From Geobacter sp. (GTDB taxonomy: Bacteria; Desulfobacterota; Desulfuromonadia; Geobacterales; Pseudopelobacteraceae): DNA of 64,000 nt. The position numbers and the translations under genes were made by a program. Below the pieces are notes generated by a model that was not told where the DNA came from, did no database searches, and worked only from the letters and a program-made list of their open reading frames with translations. Position 1 is the stretch's first letter, and every line of letters starts with the position of its first letter. The DNA is taken from the NCBI GenBank assembly GCA_009684515.1, contig WKKS01000003.1, positions 310,001 to 374,000 of the forward strand, written 5' to 3'. This document shows, piece after piece, positions 52,661 through 59,916 of this stretch.

Positions 52661-54502
52661 TCAGATGATTCCATGAAGCGGGCCACCCTTGGCACCCAAG
52701 GCATCTACCCTGCGCTCAATTTCAGGATCGTCAACCAGTCCGGGTGCATGGAACGGCTTGATGCGGGCATCGATCACCAGCGGGCCGCTGCAGCCCCAAT
52801 GATGACCGCGTGATTCAGTCTTGATACCATAAACATCGGTTGCCGGATTGGAGCGTGTGAAGGTTACCCAGAGGAAGTTGTTTAAGGTAGCGGCTATAAA
52901 TGGACTGTCATCGCAAATCACAATCAACGGAAGACCGTCAAAACAGTCTCTTTGATCGTAAAAACGACAGAATCCCTCAATCTGCGGATCGCACTCTCCC
53001 CTTCCCTGTCCGGATGCAGGTCCCTGAATTGCCAGCACGCCTGGCAGGCAGATTGTGGCAGGGCCGAAACCGGCCGGCAGATCCAGTCCGGCCGGAACCT
53101 CCGTCGCCAGTTTGCGACGTACCGGTCCGGCAGCGGCGATCACCAGCTTTGAACCTTCGTTCAGACCGCTGCCGCTGTAATCGAGAGTATCGATGGTCGT
53201 GGCGGTCTGGAAATGCAGATTACTGCGCCAGTCGGCCCGCTCCAGCATATGCCCCAGAAAAGCGGCAATATCGTGGGTATGGAGGGATGGTGCGTCCTCC
53301 TGAGCGGCGATCAAGAGATATTTAGCCAGCGACAGCTGTCCCTGCCCCAGAATGGCATTGGCGACCGTCAAAAGTTCCTGAGGTTGGCGAACGGCAGCAT
53401 AAGGGACGTAACGTTCACTGGCAATCGCCAGCAGCAGCGGGTGAACACCGGCTGCGTCCACTGCATGCACCTCTTTAACACCGCTGACGACGGTCGGGAT
53501 CAACGGACCGCTCAATTCGTGGATGAAGGCTCCAAAGCTGGTATCTTCCTGGGGCGGACGGCCAACGGTTGTGAAGGGAAAGATTGCATCGCGACGGTGA
53601 TAAACCGCTTCGACCTCGATATAGGGGAATTCGTGGGTCAGGCTGTAGTATCCGAGATGATCGCCGAAAGGACCCTCAGGCAGAGTTTTCCCTGGATGGA
53701 GAACGCCGCAGATACAGAAATCAGCCTCAGCCGACAGCGGCGCATGCCCCGGCAGACGGGTCATCGGAATCCGGTGGCCGGCCAGCAGACCGGCAAAGGA
53801 TAGCTCCGGCATTCCTTCCGGCAGCGGCATGACCGCCGCCACGGTCATGGATGGGGCTCCGCCGATAAAGACATTCACCCGCAGCAGGTCACCCTTGGCA
53901 ATCGCCTCGGCATGATGCGCTCCGATACCGCGGTGGATCTGGTAATGCAGACCGGCCTGTTTGTCCGGCTGGTAACTGTTGCCGGAGATCTGTACCCGGT
54001 ACATTCCCAAATTTGACTTGGCTAAACCGGGCTGGGAGGGGCTTTCGGAATATACCTGCGGCAGCGTAACAAAGGCGCCGCCATCTTTCGGCCAGGAAAC
54101 GATCTGCGGCAGATTTGACAGAGTTGTGCGGCACTCCAGCACCGGAGCTGAAGAAGTCACGCGAGGCAACAGGTTGTAGGCGGCAAAAGGCGCTTTAACG
54201 AGATCCAATGGATGTTTCAGCAGTGAAAACGGGTTTATTTTCAAATCCACCAATCGCCTGATATCTTCCAGTGTGTCGCGAAAAACAAAGCGCGTCCGAT
54301 CAAGCGTTCCGAACAGGTTGCCCAGCAACGGAAAGTTGCAGCCGGTTGCATTGGTGAACAACAATGCCGGGCCACCGGCCCGATAGACGCGGCGCTGAAT
54401 CGCACCGACTTCCAGATGAGGGTCACATGGAACATCCAGGCGAAGAAGCATTCCCTTTTGCTCCAGATCAGCGACGCATTGTTGAAGATTGCGATAACCC
54501 AT
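52661..54502 (-). CDS. UbiD-family decarboxylase, probable menaquinone pathway
   Basis: 613-residue UbiD-family (prenylated-FMN) decarboxylase, at the upper length of the family and typical of the menaquinone-biosynthesis (futalosine pathway) branch. PEGPFGDHLGYYSL contains the conserved Glu/Asp region, and the FPFTTVGRPPQEDTSFG segment is also typical. It should decarboxylate an aromatic acid intermediate in the cytoplasm with prenyl-FMN supplied by a UbiX partner not in this window. Start 54502 follows the TPR gene stop by one base. Assignment to menaquinone over another aromatic substrate is moderate. Confidence 0.78.
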   Translation of the reverse strand: MGYRNLQQCVADLEQKGMLLRLDVPCDPHLEVGAIQRRVYRAGGPALLFTNATGCNFPLLGNLFGTLDRTRFVFRDTLEDIRRLVDLKINPFSLLKHPLDLVKAPFAAYNLLPRVTSSAPVLECRTTLSNLPQIVSWPKDGGAFVTLPQVYSESPSQPGLAKSNLGMYRVQISGNSYQPDKQAGLHYQIHRGIGAHHAEAIAKGDLLRVNVFIGGAPSMTVAAVMPLPEGMPELSFAGLLAGHRIPMTRLPGHAPLSAEADFCICGVLHPGKTLPEGPFGDHLGYYSLTHEFPYIEVEAVYHRRDAIFPFTTVGRPPQEDTSFGAFIHELSGPLIPTVVSGVKEVHAVDAAGVHPLLLAIASERYVPYAAVRQPQELLTVANAILGQGQLSLAKYLLIAAQEDAPSLHTHDIAAFLGHMLERADWRSNLHFQTATTIDTLDYSGSGLNEGSKLVIAAAGPVRRKLATEVPAGLDLPAGFGPATICLPGVLAIQGPASGQGRGECDPQIEGFCRFYDQRDCFDGLPLIVICDDSPFIAATLNNFLWVTFTRSNPATDVYGIKTESRGHHWGCSGPLVIDARIKPFHAPGLVDDPEIERRVDALGAKGGPLHGII

Positions 54503-54503
54503 T

Positions 54504-55763
54504 CTAACCACCACTTCTGCGAATTTTTTTAAGGATCATTTCTGTCATGCGGAGTCGGTCGCGGGCAGCACTAATTTCCAAACGTGCAGATTCGTCTTTG
54601 AAATGTTCGGCTGCTTTTTTCAAAATAGCGTCAGCTTCGTGATACTTTCCAGACTTATGCCGCCAGCGGGCAAGCAAAATCGTATATTGCACAGTTTCAT
54701 GATCCAGGCTGATAGCTTTTTGAAGTGAAGCCTCGGCCTCCGCATATTTTCCTGATTTATCAAGTTTTATAGCTTTCAGGTACTGTACCAGTGCTATTGC
54801 GCCACGCACATCGCGCCGGTCGGGATCACTCTCCAGATTTTTTTCTGTCTGTTCCAGAAAAGTGATCGCTTCATCATGCTGTCCGCTTTTAACAAAGGTT
54901 GACATGATGGCTGCGATGGCGTCCTTGTTGTTCCGGTCAACTGCGAGCACTTTATTGAAGTGCTCCAGGGCAGCAGAATAATTCTCGCGCCCGACCGCGG
55001 CTCTGCCAAGATGCAGCTGGGATTTGATCAGGTAGCCATTGAAAAGCACGCGCACCGCGTCGTCATTCATTTCCGGATATCGCTCGGCATAAAGATTAAC
55101 GAAGTCGGCAAAGCGCCCCAGACGCATGTAACTGCTTGCAAGACCAGCCAGAAAAGTGGCTAATTTGGGAGAATTATTCGGGTAAGCCATATCGGCAAAA
55201 GTCAGCGCTTCCTCATACTTAAGCGCTGCCGCACCATACTCTTTGCTGCGCAACAGGGAAATTGCCCTTGACCTGGCCAGTTGCGCTTCAAACTGCGCCG
55301 AATATTGTTGGAATATTTCTACCGCCGCTTCACCCGGTTCTGACTGTTTTAAAGTCAGACTGGCAAGATCGAAATTACAATCTTCTGCTGAAGCATCGAC
55401 ATGCTTATCGCGCAACTCACCGGTAAGCGTTGTTCCTGATACGGTGATCTTAAGTGAATGCCCCTCGGCAAGAGCTGAATCTGAATACGGGTAGGTAACT
55501 GCGAGGTTTTCCAGGGAAGAGCCTGAAAAGCGTCCCACAGAAATATTATCCCCCCCCAGTATTCCCTTGAAGTTTCTCAATTCGTCGTCACTGCCCAAAA
55601 CCAGCGACACTCGATGATGGCCACGTGCCTCCTTGCAAGCTTTACCGGATGTAGAGACAACCTCCAGATTACCGACATAAAGCCGCAAATCTGCTTTGGC
55701 GTGACAGGGAAAAATTAAAATTACAAACAGGGGAACTGAAACCAAGAAAGTAAGTGGCCACAT
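54504..55763 (-). CDS. Secreted TPR-repeat protein
   Basis: 419-residue protein with an N-terminal signal peptide (WPLTFLVSVPLFVILIFPCHAKA). A beta-rich domain of about 130 residues has two Cys (GKACKEARG and EDCNFDLA), and from about residue 160 a series of TPR-like helices follows (LGRAAVGRENYSAALEHFNK, DKSGKYAEAEASLQKAIS, HKSGKYHEADAILKKAAE). It is probably periplasmic. Start 55763 is chosen for the signal peptide; a frame to 55817 exists. It is the first gene of the operon running to ccoS. Function unknown. Confidence 0.7.
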   Translation of the reverse strand: MWPLTFLVSVPLFVILIFPCHAKADLRLYVGNLEVVSTSGKACKEARGHHRVSLVLGSDDELRNFKGILGGDNISVGRFSGSSLENLAVTYPYSDSALAEGHSLKITVSGTTLTGELRDKHVDASAEDCNFDLASLTLKQSEPGEAAVEIFQQYSAQFEAQLARSRAISLLRSKEYGAAALKYEEALTFADMAYPNNSPKLATFLAGLASSYMRLGRFADFVNLYAERYPEMNDDAVRVLFNGYLIKSQLHLGRAAVGRENYSAALEHFNKVLAVDRNNKDAIAAIMSTFVKSGQHDEAITFLEQTEKNLESDPDRRDVRGAIALVQYLKAIKLDKSGKYAEAEASLQKAISLDHETVQYTILLARWRHKSGKYHEADAILKKAAEHFKDESARLEISAARDRLRMTEMILKKIRRSGG

Positions 55764-55878
55764 AATAGCTCTCGATCGAAGGTCAGATTTGCTGACATTA
55801 CCACCCTGGCAGCTCATTTACAATCAGGTTTAAACCCAATAATCGTCAAAAGCATTGTTGACTCAACTAATCAAACCG

Positions 55879-55920
55879 AAAAAATCAGGGATCAGCATAA
55901 TGCCGATCCCTGATTTTTTT
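55879..55920. terminator. Bidirectional hairpin terminator beside the tRNA fragment
   Basis: ATCAGGGATC (55884-55893) pairs with GATCCCTGAT (55905-55914) with A-run and T-run on opposite sides. It sits where the terminator of a complete tRNA-Ala gene would be, next to the tRNA-Ala 3' fragment. Confidence 0.75.
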
Positions 55921-55959
55921 GGTGGAGCTTAACTGGATCGAACCGACGACCTCGTCGCT
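55920..55959 (-). pseudogene. tRNA-Ala 3' fragment (probable attachment-site duplicate)
   Basis: 40 bases match the 3' part of tRNA-Ala at 58379-58418 with three differences, from the anticodon-stem region to the encoded CCA end, on the same strand. The 5' half is absent, replaced by unrelated DNA from 55960. Duplicated 3' tRNA ends of this length are the usual footprint of integrase-mediated insertion at a tRNA gene. Confidence 0.75.
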
Positions 55960-55994
55960 TCCATGTCAACTTACAGGCTTTACATCAATAACTT

Positions 55995-57548
55995 ACTCAA
56001 CTTTCGCAGTTGAATAAAATTCGTAACATACTGTAATTATTAATAGTATAGCGCCGCTATCTATAGTAAAGTGACTTTGTTCCCCAACAAATCCACTAAC
56101 ATAGAGAGACGACGCTATGAAACAGATTGTAGCAGGGTTTACCACTGTAGAAAACCGGATTCATTCGTTCTTTCATAATCAAAGTCTCGGCCTGTTATTA
56201 CGGCAAAGCAATGTCAGGAAAGAAAAGGGTATCAGCCTCGACTCCTTATTCCAATTTCTGCTTGCCATTGCCTTTAGCGGAAAAAATCTATTCCGCCTTA
56301 TGGAGGGTCCAGATTGTCCTGATTTTGGCAAAGACGCCGTGTACCGCTTATTGAACTCTGTTTCCGCAAACTGGCGGCGTTTTCTGTTGCTGCTGAGCAC
56401 ACGAGTCATTGTCCACAAGCTTCTGCCATTTACCGATGAAACAACCACCAAGGTGCTGATTGCCGATGACACCTTGTACCGCCGTGACCGCAGCAAGCAT
56501 GTCGAGCTTTTGGCCCGCGTTCATGACCACAACACCGGTCGCTACGTACGTGGCTTCAGAATGCTCACTCTGGGTTGGTCCGACGGCAATAGTTTCATTC
56601 CAATGATGCTATCCATGCTCAGTTCTGCCAAGGATGATAACCGACTTGCTCCAATGCGTGCTGACATTGACAAACGTACCAATGGCTACAAACGCCGTCG
56701 GGAGAGTATGCAGAAATCTACCGACGTACTGGTGGAGATGGTTGCCATGGCCATGACGGCAGGCACTAAGGCGCGTCACCTGCTCTTTGATAGCTGGTTT
56801 GCCTTCCCCGCCACCATTCGGCGGATACACGAACTGGGAATGCATACCATCTGCATGCTCAAAGACACGGGAAAAATCACCTATAAGCTGAATGAATGGC
56901 CGCTTAACTTGAAAGAGCTGTACCGGGAAGTCTGCAAACGTCTAGGCCGGGCAAAAGTGCTGGCGGAGGTTCTGGTTTCCATCGGTCAGGACGCTCATGG
57001 TAACGATGTGGCAGCAAAGATCGTGTTCATCCGTGACCGGAACTCCAAGAAGTGGCTGGCCATTCTTGCCACCGATACCACCCTGACAGCCGCTGAGATT
57101 ATCGAGCTCTACGGGCGACGTTGGGATATCGAAGTGTTCTTCAAAATGGCCAAGTCGTTTCTGCAACTGGCAAAGGAATTTCAAAGTCGTTCCTTTGATG
57201 CTCTGGTTGCCCATGCAACTTTGGTCTGTAGCCGTTACATTATGCTCGAACTGGCAAGACGGGAAAACGCTGATCCACGAACACTTGGCAGCCTATTCCA
57301 CGCAGTTTGCGATGAGCTGAAACGCATTAGCTTTACGGAAGCCCTGGCACGGTTGCTAAAGTTTCTGGAGGGAACCCTCACTAACAGCATTGGATTGTGC
57401 AAAGAGCAGGTGCGGCAACTGATACAAGACTTTATTGAAATGCTGCCAAGGTTTTTCAGGGAGCCAATGCTACTTTTGGCTCGAAATTGAATCTAAAGCG
57501 TTGTTCAGTCAAATAGTTACAAAAAATATGTTACTGCGAAAGTTGAGT
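55995..57548 (+). mobile_element. IS4-family insertion sequence
   Basis: A complete 1554-bp element. Perfect 16-bp terminal inverted repeats ACTCAACTTTCGCAGT lie at 55995-56010 and, inverted, at 57533-57548. The flanking AACTT at 55990-55994 and 57549-57553 is a 5-bp target duplication. One transposase gene fills the interior. Intact ends, intact gene and preserved target duplication suggest a recent insertion. Confidence 0.88.
56117..57490 (+). CDS. IS4-family transposase
   Basis: 457-residue DDE transposase. LIADDTLYRRDRSKHVELL supplies the first Asp region, LLFDSWFAFPATI the second Asp, and YGRRWDIEVFFKMAK the Y-x2-R-x3-E-x6-K signature of the IS4 family with the catalytic Glu. The frame is complete and it is the only gene between the inverted repeats. 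A GAGAGACG stretch precedes the ATG. Confidence 0.92.
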   Translation: MKQIVAGFTTVENRIHSFFHNQSLGLLLRQSNVRKEKGISLDSLFQFLLAIAFSGKNLFRLMEGPDCPDFGKDAVYRLLNSVSANWRRFLLLLSTRVIVHKLLPFTDETTTKVLIADDTLYRRDRSKHVELLARVHDHNTGRYVRGFRMLTLGWSDGNSFIPMMLSMLSSAKDDNRLAPMRADIDKRTNGYKRRRESMQKSTDVLVEMVAMAMTAGTKARHLLFDSWFAFPATIRRIHELGMHTICMLKDTGKITYKLNEWPLNLKELYREVCKRLGRAKVLAEVLVSIGQDAHGNDVAAKIVFIRDRNSKKWLAILATDTTLTAAEIIELYGRRWDIEVFFKMAKSFLQLAKEFQSRSFDALVAHATLVCSRYIMLELARRENADPRTLGSLFHAVCDELKRISFTEALARLLKFLEGTLTNSIGLCKEQVRQLIQDFIEMLPRFFREPMLLLARN

Positions 57549-57686
57549 AACTTATGTTTTTCTCACTTATGGATGTTCCCATCTTGTCGGTCTATGTGGC
57601 AAAAATCGTAGAAAAACCAACAGCCATTACCCGTTGATACTTTTCAAGTTGCCACAATTCTCTGAGTGTGATTTTGCATGATGGTG

Positions 57687-57869
57687 TTATTCGCTGTGTT
57701 CAAGCTCATCTGCAAGCAATAGCGTTTCCATCGTGTGAGTTACTTTCATGATTTCTTGTCTTGAGTATCCTTCAGCCATCAATGCCTTCAAAAACATATT
57801 GCCTACTGCTGAGGGCTTACCGTGTCTGCTTATGGCTTCTCTAAGTGTCTGGACGGTTTTCTCTTCCAT
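57687..57869 (-). CDS. Small hypothetical protein, 60 residues
   Basis: Unrecognised 60-residue protein, MEEKTVQTLREAISRHGKPS..., predicted mainly helical, with GYSRQEIMKVTHTMETLLLA in the second half. An AGGAGG ribosome-binding site four bases before ATG supports it as a real gene. It lies in the region between the tRNA-Ala fragment and the intact tRNA-Ala, next to another very small gene with a nearly identical ribosome-binding site. Confidence 0.6.
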   Translation of the reverse strand: MEEKTVQTLREAISRHGKPSAVGNMFLKALMAEGYSRQEIMKVTHTMETLLLADELEHSE

Positions 57870-57949
57870 GTGACCTCCTAAGACATATACTCAGAAATAA
57901 TATGCTGTGACCCAATACAAGATTACGACATTCCATTAAAGCATAATTC

Positions 57950-58084
57950 CTATTTTGAACGAGATGCTTGTTCCGCCTTGATCATCTCTATGGCTTGAGC
58001 CAGCTGCTCATCGGTAAGTCCTTTTAGAATCCCTTCAACCATCCCAAGCATACCACTTAAATCCATTCCTGCAATTCCTTCCAT
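57950..58084 (-). CDS. Small hypothetical protein, 44 residues
   Basis: Unrecognised 44-residue protein beginning MEGIAGMDLSGMLGMVEGIL, with an amphipathic helix GLTDEQLAQAIEMIKAEQ in the second half. Start 58084 has AGGAGG six bases upstream; a frame to 58144 lacks a site. Together with the 60-residue gene 80 bp downstream on the same strand it may form a two-gene unit. The N-terminal Gly/Met/Leu stretch could associate with a membrane. Function unknown. Confidence 0.5.
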   Translation of the reverse strand: MEGIAGMDLSGMLGMVEGILKGLTDEQLAQAIEMIKAEQASRSK

Positions 58085-58329
58085 TACTGACCTCCTGTTA
58101 GTATATGTTTCCGTTTTTGTAACAAATATCCTTTTATAAAACAACTCATTTAGACAATTGGGTTTGCTGTATAAGCATATCCCAAGAGAACTGAAGGTGA
58201 GTTCAAGTTATCGTTGAATAAAATAAAATAGAATAATAATTGGGGCCTGAGTTGGTATCGCTAAGGGCATATGCAACAGTTGCCGCGTTACTGGACACTA
58301 TGGTGAGACTACAGAGGGGAGTTGAAACG

Positions 58330-58366
58330 AAAAAAGCGCCCTTTCTTTTGATAAGTCAGGACGCTT
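58330..58366 (-). terminator. Terminator after tRNA-Ala
   Basis: AAGCGCCCT (58334-58342) and AGGACGCTT (58358-58366) form a stem with one G-T pair; on the minus strand it ends in a run of six T. It starts 12 bases after the tRNA 3' end. Confidence 0.75.
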
Positions 58367-58378
58367 TCTGATTTTTTT

Positions 58379-58454
58379 TGGTGGAGGTTAACGGGATCGA
58401 ACCGATGACCTCGTCGCTGCCAGCGACGCGCTCTCCCAGCTGAGCTAAACCCCC
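58379..58454 (-). tRNA. tRNA-Ala (anticodon GGC)
   Basis: 76 nt including an encoded CCA. Acceptor GGGGGTT pairs with AACCTCC with one G-T pair. D-arm GCTCAGCTGGGAGAGC, anticodon arm CGTCG-CTGGCAG-CGACG with anticodon GGC, and T-arm containing GGTTCGATCC. It reads GCC/GCU alanine codons. It borders the island remnant on its 3' side. Confidence 0.95.
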
Positions 58455-58610
58455 ACAAGGTGAAACGTGTATTTATCAAACTATAAAGCGCATGTCAATG
58501 ATTTTATATGAGCGGTGCGATGAAACAAAAATACTCGTAAAAATTTGGTAGGCATCTAAAATTACCTTGACTTGAACCGCACTTTTAGTTTATTCATTTC
58601 GTCTCTTTAT

Positions 58611-58687
58611 GGTGGCTATGGTGAAGCGGTTAACACTTACGACTGTGACTCGTACATTCGAGGGTTCAAATCCCTCTAGCCACCCCA
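58611..58687 (+). tRNA. tRNA-His (anticodon GTG)
   Basis: 77 nt including the encoded G-1 typical of tRNA-His and an encoded CCA. Acceptor GTGGCTA pairs with TAGCCAC. The anticodon arm TACGA-CTGTGAC-TCGTA gives anticodon GTG, and the T-arm has GGGTTCAAATCCC. The extra G-1 faces C73, the identity pair for histidyl-tRNA synthetase. A terminator follows after seven bases. Confidence 0.95.
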
Positions 58688-58694
58688 AAATTTC

Positions 58695-58727
58695 AAAGGC
58701 CGCATCTTAATTGATGCGGCCTTTTTT
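58695..58727. terminator. Terminator shared by tRNA-His and jetD
   Basis: AAAGGCCGCATC pairs perfectly with GATGCGGCC(TTT) around six bases, followed by six T on the plus strand. The minus-strand jetD stop lies one base to the right, so the same hairpin can close the Wadjet operon. Confidence 0.85.
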
Positions 58728-58728
58728 G

Positions 58729-59916
58729 TTATAATCCAACAAATCCAAGCTCAGACAGCGCTGATTCCAGCCAACTGAAACCGATCCTTTCCTGTTCAAG
58801 CCGCAGATCTTTGCGAATACGGTTGTCCCGCAACTCATCATAGAGCGCCCTTTCCTCCCGATTAAGCCTGGGCAAATCATGCAGCACCTGCTTCTCTTCC
58901 AGCCCCCATTGAGATTCAAAAGCCAGCAGTGTGCCACGATCCATCAACATTGATTCCACATGGTCGAAGCGACTGCGGAGCTGATCCAGAATCGCGAAAC
59001 CGTGGGTGTCGATATCACCCCAATAATAAATGCTGCACTGCGCAAGCCATGCCGCACCGTTCAACATTTCAAAACCGTATCCGGCACCGAAGATCACCAT
59101 GCTGTCATGTACCTGCGGAAAAGCCAGAAAATTGATCTCGTTCTCGGCAATGAAAACCCGCGAGACTTTGGGGTCAAGCTTGGCGAAGCTATCGGCATCC
59201 AGAGTAATGTCCTGTGCGGAGACACCCGGAATAATGGCGTGTTCCGGATCCAGCATACGGAAGCGGATGCGAACCGGCTTGCTGCGAAAGCCATAACGAT
59301 CTGCAAAGCGGCTGACTCCCACGGCCGAAGAATCGATCGCCTCGGGAGGCAGGACCATATCCAGCAATTCGGTCAGCACCCCGCGCTGGGTTTCAATGAA
59401 CTTGCTGTGCACGCCCGGAATATCCACCTGTCGCAGATACAGGCCGGGGCGCGGATGATTCTGCAGCCAGGAGACAATTTCCAGCAACCGCCCCCACTCG
59501 TCAGAAAGCTCCAAAGCCCGCAACGGACGCTTGGCCAGCCAATCCAGCAACTGCGGCTGCTGACTGCGCGTCACCGCGATCAACTCGCTGAAGCGGGCGG
59601 CGACCCGCTGCTTGCCAATCAGCGCCAGGGCATCTTCAACCTTATCAATCCAGATTTCCTGCGGGACAGCATTTGCGCCGAAAACACGATGCCTGAAGTC
59701 GCGCATCTCCACCCGACAGTGCGGCATCGCTCGAAGTTCACTGATCCAGGTACGTACCTCGTCAAAGCAATCGGACATCTCGCTCGAAGTGGGGGCCTTA
59801 AGCAGCAAACGCTTCGGAAACAGCGCTTGGCCAGTTACAAGACCGGCCAATATATCTCCCCGCTCCCACAGCTTTTGCAGCTGAGACCGCAAATCGGCCG
59901 GCCTGGTCCATTTCAT
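58729..59916 (-). CDS. jetD: Wadjet protein JetD (DUF3322/DUF2220)
   Basis: 395-residue nuclease subunit of a Wadjet anti-plasmid system. The N-terminal half matches the DUF3322 type. The C-terminal half is a DUF2220 Toprim-like domain, in which FIAENEINFLAFP carries the conserved Glu and YYWGDIDTHGF the D-x-D pair for metal binding. JetD cuts DNA bent and looped by the JetABC complex. It starts at 59916, overlapping the jetC stop (ATGA), and is last in the jetA-B-C-D operon. Confidence 0.92.
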   Translation of the reverse strand: MKWTRPADLRSQLQKLWERGDILAGLVTGQALFPKRLLLKAPTSSEMSDCFDEVRTWISELRAMPHCRVEMRDFRHRVFGANAVPQEIWIDKVEDALALIGKQRVAARFSELIAVTRSQQPQLLDWLAKRPLRALELSDEWGRLLEIVSWLQNHPRPGLYLRQVDIPGVHSKFIETQRGVLTELLDMVLPPEAIDSSAVGVSRFADRYGFRSKPVRIRFRMLDPEHAIIPGVSAQDITLDADSFAKLDPKVSRVFIAENEINFLAFPQVHDSMVIFGAGYGFEMLNGAAWLAQCSIYYWGDIDTHGFAILDQLRSRFDHVESMLMDRGTLLAFESQWGLEEKQVLHDLPRLNREERALYDELRDNRIRKDLRLEQERIGFSWLESALSELGFVGL

